A DNA stretch of 64,000 nucleotides, taken from the NCBI RefSeq assembly GCF_020005365.1, contig NZ_JACNML010000006.1, forward strand, positions 62,001 to 126,000, in the 5' to 3' direction. Shown piece by piece: positions 19,075-30,838 of this stretch. Position numbers and translations under genes: made by a program. This DNA is from Kangiella shandongensis (lineage in GTDB: Bacteria; Pseudomonadota; Gammaproteobacteria; Enterobacterales; Kangiellaceae). The notes below the pieces were generated by a model. The model was given only the letters and a program-made list of their open reading frames with translations, had not been told where the DNA came from and searched no databases. Position 1 is the stretch's first letter. The number at the start of each line of letters is the position of its first letter.

Positions 19075-19926
19075 TTAAACAGACTCTTCACTCACCAAAG
19101 GCTTGACCCGCAGCAAATGAACACGACGTTGATCGGCATTAAGCACGGTAAATTTGAAATCACCCATGGTAATGGCTTCATCCCGTGCTGGCATATGCCC
19201 GAACTTGTTAACTAACAAGCCGCCGATAGTGTCGAATTCTTGATCCGAAAAGTCTGAACCTAAGCGTTCATTAAAGTCTTCGATATCGGTTTGCGCTTTA
19301 ATGATGTACTCACCATTTGAATGCAGTTTGATATTACTTTCTTCTTCGTCGATATCAAACTCATCTTCAATATCTCCAACAATCTGCTCCAATACGTCTT
19401 CGATGGTAACTAAGCCGGAAACACAGCCATACTCATCAACAACAATTGCCATATGATTACGCTTGGAACGAAATTCTGTTAACAAAATATCCAGGCGTTT
19501 ACTTTCAGGAATGATATAAGCCGGACGCAAAACGTCCTTGATGTCGAAGTTGTCTTTTCCCTCATCATCAAAGGCATAACTCAGCAGCTCTTTGGCCAGC
19601 ATAATGCCTTCAATATCATCACGGTTTTCACCCACCACAGGATAGCGCGAGTGTCGTGTTTCGCTGACTATCGGTAAGATTTCCTGCAGCGATGCATCTT
19701 CATGGATCACGTTCATTTGCGACCGAGGGATCATAATGTCGCGTACCTGCATTTCAGCAACCTGCAACACCCCTTCCATCATCGCCAGGGAGTCAGTTTT
19801 TATCAGTTTATCGTCTTTGGCTACCCGCAGCACGTCGACCAGTTGCTGGCGATCTTGGGGTTCGGTGTGGAATATATCGAAAATTCGTTGAAAAAAGCTC
19901 CTCGACGGAGGTTTGTCATCGCTCAT
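19075..19926 (-). CDS. corC: CorC/HlyC family CBS-domain protein
   Basis: Cytoplasmic 283-aa protein without the membrane DUF21 domain: a CBS pair at about residues 65-190 (VRDIMIPRSQM, SRYPVVGEN, MAIVVDEYGCVSGLVTIEDVLE) and a C-terminal CorC_HlyC domain (EFDTIGGLLVNKFGHMP). In E. coli the homologue YbeX is linked to Mg/Co efflux and to ribosome metabolism. It follows ybeY and phoH as in E. coli, which favours the ribosome-linked role in this operon. Confidence 0.95.
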   Translation of the reverse strand: MSDDKPPSRSFFQRIFDIFHTEPQDRQQLVDVLRVAKDDKLIKTDSLAMMEGVLQVAEMQVRDIMIPRSQMNVIHEDASLQEILPIVSETRHSRYPVVGENRDDIEGIMLAKELLSYAFDDEGKDNFDIKDVLRPAYIIPESKRLDILLTEFRSKRNHMAIVVDEYGCVSGLVTIEDVLEQIVGDIEDEFDIDEEESNIKLHSNGEYIIKAQTDIEDFNERLGSDFSDQEFDTIGGLLVNKFGHMPARDEAITMGDFKFTVLNADQRRVHLLRVKPLVSEESV

Positions 19927-19994
19927 TGCGCTTTATCTTGTCCTCTAATTACCTGAAAATTCATTGAAAACCAATAGGATACTAATGATGATGG

Positions 19995-20480
19995 TTAGTC
20001 TTCAATGTGATATGGATCATCAATACCCAGCTGAGCCAAAATCGCGACTTCTATCGCTTCCATGACTTCAGCTTCATCGTCATTTATATGATCGTAGCCT
20101 AACAAATGCAAGCACCCGTGAATGGTCATGTGTGCCCAATGGTCAAATAGCGCTTTTTCTTGTTGCTCGGCTTCTGCCGCAACCACCTCGGCACAAATAG
20201 CCAAGTCGCCCAAAATCCGCTCTTCAGGCATTAGTTCCTGAGGCAACCCCTGCGGCAATTCAAACGGAAAAGACAATACATTGGTTGGTCTGTCTTTGCC
20301 ACGATATTGATGGTTCAACGACTGGCTTTCATCAGCGGATATGATGCGCACGGTAACGGCCGTGATCTGCTCTTCATTCAAATGCTGTAACGCAGTGTTC
20401 AACCAGGTTGTGAATTGAGCTTCGCTCGGTAACTCGGTGGCCTCACAGGCAACTTGTAATTCAAGATCTAATTCGCTCAT
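19995..20480 (-). CDS. ybeY: Endoribonuclease/rRNA maturation factor YbeY
   Basis: Zinc metalloprotein needed for 16S rRNA 3'-end maturation and 70S quality control. I place the start at the ATG four bases after the phoH stop (MSELDLELQV); a longer frame running into phoH is a shadow. The 161-aa product has the zinc motif HGCLHLLGYDH with H121, H125 and H131, and the conserved RGKDRPTNVLSFPFE. Tight spacing implies coupling to phoH. Confidence 0.96.
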   Translation of the reverse strand: MSELDLELQVACEATELPSEAQFTTWLNTALQHLNEEQITAVTVRIISADESQSLNHQYRGKDRPTNVLSFPFELPQGLPQELMPEERILGDLAICAEVVAAEAEQQEKALFDHWAHMTIHGCLHLLGYDHINDDEAEVMEAIEVAILAQLGIDDPYHIED

Positions 20481-20484
20481 CAAT

Positions 20485-21504
20485 TTACAGCTTCTTAGCG
20501 GCGTCATTGGCGGTATCAGCTGAGCGCTTGGCTTCTGCCGAATCTGCTTCTTCGTACGCCTGCACAATTCGCTGCACCACCGGGTGACGCACCACGTCTT
20601 TTGACTGGAAGAAGGTGAAGCTGATGCCGTCGACATGCTTTAACACATCGATCACATGGCGTAACCCCGACTTTTGTCCACGCGGTAAATCCACCTGCGT
20701 GATATCACCCGTGACGACCGCTTTCGAACTGAAGCCAATACGCGTCAGGAACATTTTCATCTGCTCAATCGTGGTGTTCTGGCTTTCGTCCAGAATAATA
20801 AAGGCATCATTCAAAGTACGACCACGCATATAGGCTAATGGAGCCACTTCGATGACATTACGCTCCATCAGTTTAGCCACTTTCTCAAAGCCAAACATTT
20901 CATACAGGGCGTCATACAGAGGACGTAAATAAGGATCCACTTTCTGCGCCAGATCGCCCGGTAAAAAACCTAAACGTTCACCAGCTTCCACCGCAGGGCG
21001 GGTTAACAAGATACGACGCACCTGCTGTTTTTCCCAGGCATCGACCGCGCTAGCAACGGCAAGATAGGTTTTACCCGTGCCCGCAGGTCCGATCCCAAAG
21101 CTAATGTCGTGGTGAATGATATTCTGCAAATACTGTTTTTGATTTGGACTACGCGGTTTAATTAAGCCACGCTTGGTCACCAATTTAACATCATCATCGA
21201 CGTGACCTTTAGGCTGAGCGTTTTCCAGCTCGGTCGAAATTTCCTGGATAGCCAGATGAACATCGGCGCTATCCAATAATTTTTTCTTGACGGTGTCGGC
21301 GTATAACTTCTCCACCACCTGACGAGCTGCCGCTGTATTAACGCCATCACCAATCAGACTGACCGAGTTACCGCGCACATTGACCTCAACACCCAGTCGA
21401 CGTTCTATATGCTTTAGATGCTCATCCAAATAGCCGCATAAAGCTGATAACCGATCATTATCAGCCGGCAGCAAATCAAAAGTTTCGTTTGCTAGTTGTG
21501 ACAA
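20485..21504 (-). CDS. phoH: PhoH-like ATPase (YbeZ)
   Basis: Cytoplasmic P-loop ATPase of the PhoH family, a partner of YbeY in rRNA metabolism. The 339-aa protein has an N-terminal KH-like region, Walker A GPAGTGKT (139-146), Walker B IILDESQNT, and the conserved FLTRIGFSSKAVVTGD motif. The tail is Ala/Lys/Asp-rich. It follows miaB closely. Confidence 0.96.
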   Translation of the reverse strand: MSQLANETFDLLPADNDRLSALCGYLDEHLKHIERRLGVEVNVRGNSVSLIGDGVNTAAARQVVEKLYADTVKKKLLDSADVHLAIQEISTELENAQPKGHVDDDVKLVTKRGLIKPRSPNQKQYLQNIIHHDISFGIGPAGTGKTYLAVASAVDAWEKQQVRRILLTRPAVEAGERLGFLPGDLAQKVDPYLRPLYDALYEMFGFEKVAKLMERNVIEVAPLAYMRGRTLNDAFIILDESQNTTIEQMKMFLTRIGFSSKAVVTGDITQVDLPRGQKSGLRHVIDVLKHVDGISFTFFQSKDVVRHPVVQRIVQAYEEADSAEAKRSADTANDAAKKL

Positions 21505-21535
21505 AAAATATCCTTTGCAATGATGTTAACGGCGC

Positions 21536-22885
21536 TTAGTGAACCAGACCATCCGGCTCAAACTCACCGCGTAATGAATTAGGGAATGCCTCAGTAATAG
21601 TGACTTCCGCAAACTGACCAATCAAGCTGTGGGGACCTACAAAGTTCACGATGCGATTATTTTCAGTACGACCGCGTAGCTCCATTGGATCTTTCTTAGA
21701 AGGGCCTTCGACCAGAATCTTCTCTTTATTACCAACCATATTACGGCTGATAGAAAAGGCTTGCTGGTTAATACGTTGCTGTAAAATCGACAGGCGCTGT
21801 TTCTTCACTTCCATCGGTGTGTCATCCACGATGTCCGACGCTGGTGTACCTGGGCGTGCACTATAGATAAAGCTGAATGAGTGATCGTATCCAATCTCAC
21901 CGATTAACTTCATGGTATCTTCAAAATCCGCTTCACTTTCACCCGGGAAGCCAATGATAAAGTCCGAAGACATCGACATATTCGGGCGAATTTTACGCAA
22001 GCGACGAATTTTTGACTTATACTCAAGCGCCGTGTGACCACGTTTCATCATGGCGAGTACGCGATCGGAGCCGCTCTGTACCGGTAAGTGTAAATGACTC
22101 ACCAACTCCGGCACTTCAGCGTAAACTTCAATTAAACGATCAGAGAATTCAACCGGGTGCGATGTGGTGAAACGAATACGATCGATACCGTCAATCGCTG
22201 CCACATAGGTAATCAGCTCAGCTAAATCTGCGGTGTGACCCTCGTGCGTTGGACCTCGATAAGCATTCACATTCTGACCCAGCAGGTTAATTTCACGCAC
22301 GCCCTGCTCAGCCAGTTGCGCACACTCGGCTAACACATCGTCAAACGGACGACTGACTTCTTCGCCGCGGGTGTAAGGCACAACACAGAACGAACAATAT
22401 TTCGAGCAACCTTCCATAATGGAGACAAATGCTGTCGGGCCCTCGGCGCGCGGTTCAGGTAAACGGTCAAACTTCTCAATTTCAGGGAAGGTAATATCAA
22501 CCACGGCTTTCTTTTTACCGTCCTTTGCACTCGCTTCTTTGATCATTTCAGGTAAACGGTGCAAGGTTTGTGGTCCGAAAATCACATCAACGTAAGGCGC
22601 GCGTTGGCGAATCGCATCACCTTCCTGCGAAGCCACACAGCCACCCACACCAATGATCAAATCAGGGTTATTTTTTTTCAGGTTTTTCCATTGCCCTAGT
22701 TGAGAAAACACTTTCTCCTGAGCTTTTTCACGGATCGAGCAAGTGTTCAGCAAGACCACATCCGCTTCTTCTGCCGACGACGCTGCTTCTAAACCGTGAG
22801 TTTTATTCAGTAGATCCGACATACGCGACGAATCATACTCGTTCATCTGGCAGCCCCAGGTTTTGATAAATAGTTTCTTGCTCAT
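21536..22885 (-). CDS. miaB: tRNA-2-methylthio-N6-dimethylallyladenosine synthase MiaB
   Basis: Radical SAM methylthiotransferase that modifies i6A37 of tRNAs reading UNN codons. The start at 22885 ([15 protein letters not shown]) has AAGG just upstream; an in-frame TTG ten codons earlier is unlikely. The 449-aa product has C12, C49 and C83 for the auxiliary cluster, C160, C164 and C167 (CSKYCSFC) for the radical SAM cluster, and a C-terminal TRAM domain. It is the first gene of its operon. Confidence 0.97.
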   Translation of the reverse strand: MSKKLFIKTWGCQMNEYDSSRMSDLLNKTHGLEAASSAEEADVVLLNTCSIREKAQEKVFSQLGQWKNLKKNNPDLIIGVGGCVASQEGDAIRQRAPYVDVIFGPQTLHRLPEMIKEASAKDGKKKAVVDITFPEIEKFDRLPEPRAEGPTAFVSIMEGCSKYCSFCVVPYTRGEEVSRPFDDVLAECAQLAEQGVREINLLGQNVNAYRGPTHEGHTADLAELITYVAAIDGIDRIRFTTSHPVEFSDRLIEVYAEVPELVSHLHLPVQSGSDRVLAMMKRGHTALEYKSKIRRLRKIRPNMSMSSDFIIGFPGESEADFEDTMKLIGEIGYDHSFSFIYSARPGTPASDIVDDTPMEVKKQRLSILQQRINQQAFSISRNMVGNKEKILVEGPSKKDPMELRGRTENNRIVNFVGPHSLIGQFAEVTITEAFPNSLRGEFEPDGLVH

Positions 22886-22955
22886 GTGACCTTGCTTGCT
22901 CCTGACGCTTAGCAATTTCGCTAAATTTAGCCGATTTGTTTAAAAAAGGGCGCGA

Positions 22956-22964
22956 ATTATACCA
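22956..22964 (-). promoter_or_regulatory. Extended -10 promoter for the miaB operon
   Basis: On the minus strand TGGTATAAT fits an extended -10 element exactly. The -35 region is weak. Predicted transcription start is about 65 bases before the miaB ATG. Confidence 0.55.
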
Positions 22965-23144
22965 TCAGCAGCCCTTCCTAAGCCAGTATTGATTGGCTAT
23001 TTTTTAAGCAAGACCATGTTACCACAAGTCCCGTGTTCATTAGGTTTCACCTTAAAAAAATCTTGTCATATTCACTTTTTCTTCAGAAGAATTTGTTACA
23101 CTCAATACCATTCAGTGAAATTTACTCAACAGATGGAGTATCCA

Positions 23145-23732
23145 ATGTTAACTAAAGTCTTAATCGGTTCGCTGCTAAGCTTGGCTGGCCTCAACGCACA
23201 CGCCGGCTGGACAGTGGATCCGCAGCAGTCGGAAATTAACTTTATTAGCGTTAAAAACGATGCTGTAGGCGAAACTCACCATTTTAAAACCTTTAGTGGC
23301 GACTTAACTGACGCTGGTAAGTTAAGTATTACGATTGATTTAAATAGCGTTGATACGGGTATTGAAATTCGTGATCAGCGCCTTAAGGAATATTTGTTCG
23401 ATACAGAGCAGTTTCCGGCGGCGACTTTAAACGCTGAGATTGAACCAGCCTTTATCGGCAGCCTGGAAGGGACCAACCCGGTCAAATACCCGCTACAGGC
23501 GACACTCAGTATCGCTGGCAACTCTGTACTATTAAATACTGAAGTGACTGTCCAACCCATCAGCACGCAAACATTACGAGTCACTAACAGTAAACCTATC
23601 TTACTTTCCGCTAAGGCACTTGGTGTCGTCGAGGGCGTTAATAAGTTACGCGAAATTGCCGGATTAAAGAGTATTGATTATGTGGTCCCTGTAACCTTTG
23701 ATATCTCTTTACAACAAGAGAAAAGTGAATAA
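23145..23732 (+). CDS. YceI family periplasmic protein
   Basis: A 195-aa exported lipocalin-like YceI protein. GGAG six bases before the ATG at 23145 sets the start; frames extending further upstream are not supported. A signal peptide (cleavage after LNAHA) precedes GWTVDPQQSEINFISVK, and the mature part shows the family motifs HHFKTFSGDL, DSVDTGIEIRDQRL-type (here SVDTGIEIRDQRLKEYLFD) and the C-terminal VPVTFDISLQ. YceI proteins bind isoprenoid-like amphiphiles such as polyprenyl chains; the physiological ligand here is unknown. The gene is monocistronic, divergent from miaB and followed by a strong terminator. Confidence 0.93.
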   Translation: MLTKVLIGSLLSLAGLNAHAGWTVDPQQSEINFISVKNDAVGETHHFKTFSGDLTDAGKLSITIDLNSVDTGIEIRDQRLKEYLFDTEQFPAATLNAEIEPAFIGSLEGTNPVKYPLQATLSIAGNSVLLNTEVTVQPISTQTLRVTNSKPILLSAKALGVVEGVNKLREIAGLKSIDYVVPVTFDISLQQEKSE

Positions 23733-23758
23733 GACCAAATAGTTAGTCCAATTATCCT

Positions 23759-23785
23759 GGCGGCTTTTTTAGCCGCCATTTTTTT
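23759..23785 (+). terminator. Intrinsic terminator after the YceI gene
   Basis: Stem GGCGGCT/AGCCGCC with a TTTTT loop, followed by ATTTTTTT, 26 bases after the stop codon. This is a textbook rho-independent terminator. Confidence 0.92.
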
Positions 23786-23904
23786 GCCCGATTCAATAAA
23801 GTTTCTATCATTTTGTTCCCAGATTAACTCCACAAAGATGCGGTTTAATAACACCATCGAGCAACGAGATAGCTCAAACCAAAAACGAGTTTAAGGAGAA
23901 CACC

Positions 23905-24405
23905 ATGACTATTGTAAGCCTACTAAAGAAACTATCGGTAACAGCATTAACTATTACAGCCATCACTATGACCACTGCCAGCTATGCCGATCAACCAACG
24001 GAGCCACTGGAAAACGTTAAGCTGTTTGGTGTGGTAAACACCATCGACGAATCTCGTCAGGTACGACACTTGCAGCCTAGCTCAAGCAGCATTAAACAAG
24101 AGCATAAAGATGGGTTAACCATTCTGACCCTGTCACAAACTTTTAAGAATAACAGCGAGGCTCCACTGGAAGGCTACTATCACTTGCCTCTACCAAATCC
24201 AGGCGCCTTGCTTAACTACGAGGTCACGTCTGATCAAGCTGTTGTCGAGCTGGATGACCCACAGCAGCTAAGCTTAAAACAAGGTGAAAGCATTACCTAT
24301 CAAGTTCGCTACGAGTTGAATTCTCAGTTACTGGTTGGCTTTCATCAAACCAGCGAGCTGGATTTAGAGCAACAGTTGAATCAAAACAGCATTGCACAAA
24401 ACTGA
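23905..24405 (+). CDS. Exported stand-alone VIT-like domain protein
   Basis: A 166-aa protein with an excellent ribosome site (AAGGAG) and a signal peptide ending near ASYA (about residue 28). The mature part contains TLSQTFKNNSEAPLEGYYHL followed by PLPNPGALLNYEV, which resembles the core of VIT domains (a Phe-x-Asn turn, then Leu-Glu-x-Tyr and Pro-Leu-Pro). VIT domains normally precede a von Willebrand A domain in exported or sortase-linked proteins; here nothing follows except a Gln-rich tail before the stop. No frameshifted VWA remnant is apparent downstream. Both ends are bounded by terminators, so it is a single-gene unit. Function unknown. Confidence 0.72.
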   Translation: MTIVSLLKKLSVTALTITAITMTTASYADQPTEPLENVKLFGVVNTIDESRQVRHLQPSSSSIKQEHKDGLTILTLSQTFKNNSEAPLEGYYHLPLPNPGALLNYEVTSDQAVVELDDPQQLSLKQGESITYQVRYELNSQLLVGFHQTSELDLEQQLNQNSIAQN

Positions 24406-24528
24406 TTTCGTTCCCCCAGCATAGGACAAATGGACACGGACGTTACCCCAGAACATTGTTATCCCCAAATGCAGTTAGTTACTGCCAATAAAATAACAAT
24501 AAGAGACTCTCCTCCACACTGACATTAT

Positions 24529-24550
24529 GGGCGCTTAGCGCCCTTTTTTT
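24529..24550 (+). terminator. Intrinsic terminator after the VIT-like gene
   Basis: Perfect stem GGGCGC/GCGCCC with TTA loop and seven T residues, about 120 bases after the stop codon. No ORF lies between. Confidence 0.9.
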
Positions 24551-24723
24551 ATTTAAAGCTCAAAACAACCTTTCATATCTGCATCTTACGCAAAGTCAGT
24601 TTTGACCAATGTGGGCAGCGGCTCACACTGCATTAATCACTTCTATCACAAAGCTACAGAACGCTACAAAGTAACACCGCCTAATAATTGAACAAGGGGT
24701 AAGGCACTGTTAGCGTACCTAGC

Positions 24724-24757
24724 GTGTTTAGGAAATATTTCCGTTAAAACTAAACAC
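24724..24757 (+). repeat. Upstream stem-loop in the metalloprotease leader
   Basis: Perfect 8-bp arms GTGTTTAG and CTAAACAC enclose an 18-base AT-rich loop, immediately before the terminator-like hairpin. The 8-mer TACCTAGC occurs just before this stem (24716) and again inside the next one (24771). Confidence 0.5.
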
Positions 24758-24760
24758 TTT

Positions 24761-27054
<2,294 letters not shown>

Positions 27055-27079
27055 ACGGGTTTGGCTTCCACAGCCATTT

Positions 27080-27103
27080 GCGCACAAGGATGTGTGCTTT
27101 TTT
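27080..27103 (+). terminator. Intrinsic terminator after the M4 protease gene
   Basis: Stem GCGCACA/TGTGTGC (one G-U pair) with AGGA loop and six T residues. It lies between two convergent genes and ends just before the stop of the minus-strand gene. Confidence 0.8.
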
Positions 27104-27105
27104 AA

Positions 27106-27606
27106 CTACTTGCTGGCTTTTTTATACAAACCATTAAAAATAGTTTTCCAGGTCTTACCTTCATCCGTAGACACCTGCCATACCTGACGCACATTATCTG
27201 CAACGGGTGTCCAGGTAATTTTATTGAGTACAACACCATTACGACCTTGAGTTACCCCTTGCAATACCATCGCATCTTTCACTAAACCGCCATCCAATTG
27301 CAGTAAACTTCCACGGTTATCGACCCAGGTCTGATGCCACTGCTGACTGCTGTTATCGTAGATATTAAAGCTATGCCCGACACTACCACTAACACCGCGC
27401 CAGCTTTCTTTTAAACTACAATCATTGAGAATTTTCTCGATCGTATTCTCCCCAACCTTCTTACCTTTAGGATTAAACACCTCCCACTCGCCAACCCAGA
27501 AGTCGAACTGATGATATTCATCATCAGAACATGGCTGTTGTTTCTTCTCAGCTCCACTGGCTATAAAGCCAGTTACTAATAATAAAGTTAGTATCAGGTA
27601 TTTCAT
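27106..27606 (-). CDS. Exported DUF1579-like protein
   Basis: A 166-aa protein with an N-terminal signal peptide (about residues 1-19) and the motif HQFDFWVGEWEVFNPKGK, typical of a family of small secreted proteins with a lipocalin-like or DUF1579-like beta fold that usually begin with FDFWIGEW. The rest is predicted all-beta and Trp-rich. No catalytic motif is visible. It is convergent with the M4 protease gene and has no operon partner. Function unknown; the family assignment is from memory. Confidence 0.72.
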   Translation of the reverse strand: MKYLILTLLLVTGFIASGAEKKQQPCSDDEYHQFDFWVGEWEVFNPKGKKVGENTIEKILNDCSLKESWRGVSGSVGHSFNIYDNSSQQWHQTWVDNRGSLLQLDGGLVKDAMVLQGVTQGRNGVVLNKITWTPVADNVRQVWQVSTDEGKTWKTIFNGLYKKASK

Positions 27607-27686
27607 AAATGCTCCGTCTTATTCAGTTACCGCACACTATTTTATATGTTCATTTTCTTTGTTCTTCAAGCATTCCCTACGGTCAC

Positions 27687-28047
27687 TTATCCAAAGAAAA
27701 GGAACCAAAAGAAACGACACTCCGGTCACCTGGTCTTCGACTCCCTTGCGTTTCTCGTGATAATTGGCAAACTTTAAGGGAGAGTAACAAGTGCAAACCT
27801 TTAGCACCCTGGATCCCGTTATATTTAGCTGAGTACACTTAAAGTCATAGCAATTCAAATCGTGGATGATTTGAATAGTTAAATTCAGCACATGGAGGTG
27901 CTGTATTTAACGGTGCGTATAGTGACTTAAAGTTTGCGAAGGCAGCCATTCCTTGAATGGCCTAAATATAGGGGTGGACTTCTTTTTGGTTACTTTTCCT
28001 TGTCCACACAAGAAAGAGTAACTCGCTGAGTAGCGAAACATACTCTT
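27687..28047. repeat. Candidate dispersed repeat element with inverted ends and nested hairpins
   Basis: This part of a 570-bp gene-free gap contains an A/G-rich segment (27692-27715) whose imperfect inverted copy is at 27977-28002, an 11-bp inverted pair (CAAACTTTAAG / CTTAAAGTTTG near 27768 and 27926), and four compact hairpins (27853-27876, 27879-27910, 27945-27961, 28014-28047). Short ORFs on both strands look spurious. The layout suggests a degenerate repeat or MITE-like element, or a structured RNA. I cannot test copy number from one window. The flanks 27607-27686 and 28048-28131 hold nothing I recognise. Confidence 0.5.
27879..27910. repeat. Strong hairpin inside the repeat-like element
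   Basis: Arms TTAAATTCAGCAC and GTGCTGTATTTAA pair with a single mismatch around a 6-base loop. A second perfect 9-bp hairpin (ATTCAAATC/GATTTGAAT) sits directly to its left at 27853-27876. Neither has a T-tract. Confidence 0.6.
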
Positions 28048-28131
28048 AATAGTAAATTTTTATCCACAAAGTTAGACCAGATTGACCATAAATTGATATT
28101 TGGTGTATAGGAAACTCAAAAAGGTAATAAT

Positions 28132-28159
28132 AAAAAAGGGAGCCGAAGCTCCCTTTTTT
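28132..28159 (-). terminator. Intrinsic terminator after pnp
   Basis: Stem GGGAGC/GCTCCC with a 4-base loop flanked by A6 and T6 tracts, so it can act in both directions. It lies 20 bases after the pnp stop and ends the rimP-pnp operon. Confidence 0.92.
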
Positions 28160-28178
28160 ATATGTAACGAGTAAATAA

Positions 28179-30299
28179 TTACTCTTGACCAGCCGGCGCT
28201 TCTTCCTGCGCAGGCGGATCAATTAAAGCTTTCATACTTAAACGAATTCGACCTTGGCGATCAACTTCCAGTACTTTAACTTTAACAATGTCACCTTCTT
28301 TCAGGTAGTCCGTTACTTTGTTCACACGCTCATGAGCGATTTGTGAAATATGTACCAGACCATCACGTCCAGGAGTCAACTCAACGAAAGCACCGAAGTC
28401 TGCGATACGAACAACCTTACCGTCAAACTCCATGCCCGCTGTAATTTCCATTGTCATCATTTCGATACGGCGAACGGCTTCTGCAGCACCTTCCGAATCG
28501 CTTGATGCAACTTTAACTGTACCATCGTCTTCGATTTCAATTGTAGCACCTGTTTCTTCTGTTAGGGCGCGGATAGTAGAACCACCCTTACCGATAACTT
28601 CTGAAATTTTGTCTACTGGAATCTTAATCGCTGTAATACGCGGAGCGTGCTCAGAAATATCATCACGAGGCTTGTCGATTGCTTCGTTCATGACGCTCAA
28701 GATATGTAAACGACCACCTTTTGCCTGGTGTAATGCCTTTTCCATGATTTCTTGAGTGATACCATCGATTTTGATATCCATCTGAAGAGCTGTGATACCG
28801 TCAGAAGTACCCGCAACTTTAAAGTCCATATCACCAAGGTGATCTTCATCACCCAGGATGTCAGATAGAACCACAAAGTTTTCGTCTTCTTTAACTAAGC
28901 CCATGGCGATACCAGCAACAGGAGCTTTCATCGGTACACCCGCATCCATTAATGCCAGTGAAGTACCACAAACAGAAGCCATTGAGCTTGAGCCGTTTGA
29001 TTCAGTGATTTCCGAAACGACACGTAGCGTATAAGGGAAGTCAGCCATGCTTGGAACCATCGCAGCAACACCACGCTTGGCCAAACGACCGTGACCAATC
29101 TCACGACGCTTCGGTGAGCCCATGAAGCCAGTTTCACCTACACAGTATGGAGGGAAGTTGTAGTGCATCATGAAGTGGTCTTTGCCTTCGCCCATAATGC
29201 TGTCTTTAATCTGTGCGTCACGCTCAGTACCTAAAGTCGCCACGACTAAAGCCTGAGTTTCACCACGAGTAAAGATTGCAGAACCGTGCGTGCGAGATAA
29301 TACTCCAGTACGGATATCCAATGCACGAACCATATCTGGTTCACGGCCATCGATACGTGGCTGGCCTGAAACGATGCGAGTACGTACCACTTCTTTTTCG
29401 ATGTCGTGGAAGATTTCTTTCACTTCATCCGCAGAAGGTTGACCTTCTTCTTCGCCCGCTAAAGCTTCTACTGCTTCTGCAGATAGCTCGCTAATTTTGT
29501 CATAACGATCAGCCTTATCGGCAATTTGATACGCTTCAACGATAGCGCCATGCATTTTCTCTTTAACAGCAGTGTACAGAGCCGTGTTCTTCTCTGGTGC
29601 TGTCCAATCCCAAGCAGGCTTACCTGCTTCAGCTTGTAATTCTTTAATTGCCTGGATAGCAACTTGTAATTCTTGATGGCCATACATGACCGCACCAAGC
29701 ATTACGTTTTCTGGTAATTCGTCAGCTTCTGACTCAACCATCAATACCGCTTTATCCGTACCCGCAACCATCAAGTCTAGCTTTGAGTTAGCCATGTCAG
29801 TTGTTGAAGGGTTTAACGCATATTCACCATCGATATAACCCACGCGCGCTGCACCAATTGGGCCAGCAAATGGGATACCAGAAATAGCTAGTGCTGCTGA
29901 TGCACCAATCATTGATGGTACTGCAGGATCAACTTCTGGGTTAATTGAAACGATAGTGATCACGACCTGAACTTCGTTCAAAAACCCTTCTGGGAATAAT
30001 GGACGCAATGGACGGTCAATTAAACGCGCGGTTAGCGTTTCTTCGTCTGAAGGTCGACCTTCACGCTTCAAGAAACCGCCAGGGATTTTACCCGCAGCAT
30101 ATGTTTTTTCTTGATAGTTAACTGTCAGCGGGAAAAAGCCTTGACCTTCTTTTGCTTCTTTTTTACCAACAACGGATACAAACGCTGTAGTTCCTTCAAC
30201 ATCAACAATTACTGCTCCTGATGCTTGACGAGCTACACGTCCTGTTTCGATAGTGACTTCACGGCCACCGTATTGAAATGATTTTTTTGTATAATCCAC
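28179..30299 (-). CDS. pnp: Polynucleotide phosphorylase
   Basis: 3'-5' phosphorolytic exoribonuclease and degradosome component. The 706-aa protein has two RNase PH domains with a helical linker, a KH domain (about 555-610, [20 protein letters not shown]) and an S1 domain (about 620-690, [27 protein letters not shown]). The start codon is GTG with AGGA seven bases upstream. It follows rpsO as in E. coli, with a terminator-like hairpin between them. Confidence 0.98.
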   Translation of the reverse strand: MDYTKKSFQYGGREVTIETGRVARQASGAVIVDVEGTTAFVSVVGKKEAKEGQGFFPLTVNYQEKTYAAGKIPGGFLKREGRPSDEETLTARLIDRPLRPLFPEGFLNEVQVVITIVSINPEVDPAVPSMIGASAALAISGIPFAGPIGAARVGYIDGEYALNPSTTDMANSKLDLMVAGTDKAVLMVESEADELPENVMLGAVMYGHQELQVAIQAIKELQAEAGKPAWDWTAPEKNTALYTAVKEKMHGAIVEAYQIADKADRYDKISELSAEAVEALAGEEEGQPSADEVKEIFHDIEKEVVRTRIVSGQPRIDGREPDMVRALDIRTGVLSRTHGSAIFTRGETQALVVATLGTERDAQIKDSIMGEGKDHFMMHYNFPPYCVGETGFMGSPKRREIGHGRLAKRGVAAMVPSMADFPYTLRVVSEITESNGSSSMASVCGTSLALMDAGVPMKAPVAGIAMGLVKEDENFVVLSDILGDEDHLGDMDFKVAGTSDGITALQMDIKIDGITQEIMEKALHQAKGGRLHILSVMNEAIDKPRDDISEHAPRITAIKIPVDKISEVIGKGGSTIRALTEETGATIEIEDDGTVKVASSDSEGAAEAVRRIEMMTMEITAGMEFDGKVVRIADFGAFVELTPGRDGLVHISQIAHERVNKVTDYLKEGDIVKVKVLEVDRQGRIRLSMKALIDPPAQEEAPAGQE

Positions 30300-30352
30300 A
30301 ATATTTTCCTGTTTTAGTTACTACACTTCCAGAACCTACTTCGTCTGAAAGC

Positions 30353-30373
30353 AAAAAGGGGCCTGACGGCCCC
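30353..30373 (-). terminator. Terminator-like hairpin between rpsO and pnp
   Basis: Stem GGGGCC/GGCCCC, loop of four, then five T residues on the minus strand, 10 bases after the rpsO stop. The E. coli rpsO-pnp junction also has a leaky terminator, so partial read-through into pnp is likely. Confidence 0.85.
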
Positions 30374-30383
30374 TTAATTCTGA

Positions 30384-30653
30384 CTAGCGACGTAGACCCA
30401 GTTTCTTAATTAAGTCTGAGTAACGTGCTTGATCTTTACGCTTTAAGTAGTCCAACAATTTACGACGCTGGCTTACCATGCGTAGCAAACCACGACGAGA
30501 GTGGTGGTCATGCTTATGAGCCTTGAAATGATCTTGCAAGTGGTTGATTTGCGCTGATAGTAACGCTACTTGCACTTCCGGAGAACCCGTGTCGCCTTCA
30601 ACGCGAGCGTGTTCTTTTACAATTTCTGCTTTCTGTTCTGCACTTAGTGACAT
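30384..30653 (-). CDS. rpsO: 30S ribosomal protein S15
   Basis: Primary 16S rRNA-binding protein of the small-subunit platform. The start is the ATG of [12 protein letters not shown], giving the standard 89 aa; a longer frame upstream is not credible. Conserved motifs: [36 protein letters not shown] and the C-terminal [12 protein letters not shown] (listed here in part). Confidence 0.98.
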   Translation of the reverse strand: MSLSAEQKAEIVKEHARVEGDTGSPEVQVALLSAQINHLQDHFKAHKHDHHSRRGLLRMVSQRRKLLDYLKRKDQARYSDLIKKLGLRR

Positions 30654-30741
30654 ATTTCTTTGTCTCCAATTTCGGGCACAAGACCCAAGTTTTATGTACA
30701 AGCCAGCCAATCACTAATTCAGCCGACTCAATGAATGCGCG

Positions 30742-30771
30742 ATTGTACCTTAATTTCGGGGCTTTCAGCAA
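30742..30771 (-). promoter_or_regulatory. Candidate sigma70 promoter for rpsO-pnp
   Basis: On the minus strand TTGCTG and TACAAT are separated by 18 bases, about 90 bases before the rpsO start. It would allow rpsO and pnp expression independent of the upstream operon. Confidence 0.5.
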
Positions 30772-30838
30772 GAAAAACCCATCTCCGCGCATAGATTCTA
30801 CCTTAAAAAGAAAAGTAGCCGGGGTTTCGGGGTATTTT

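Noticed and set aside
20481-20636. N-terminal extension of ybeY into phoH
   Set aside because: The extra residues are a frame-shadow of the phoH 3' end; the ATG right after the phoH stop gives the normal YbeY length.
23063-23102. TTGTCA and TACACT as a promoter for the YceI gene
   Set aside because: The two hexamers are 28 bases apart, too far for a sigma70 promoter, and no better pair was found.
27609-27891. Two short open frames on opposite strands in the gap before pnp
   Set aside because: They overlap each other inside a repeat-like, hairpin-rich sequence and show no ribosome site or domain; treated as artefacts of the element.
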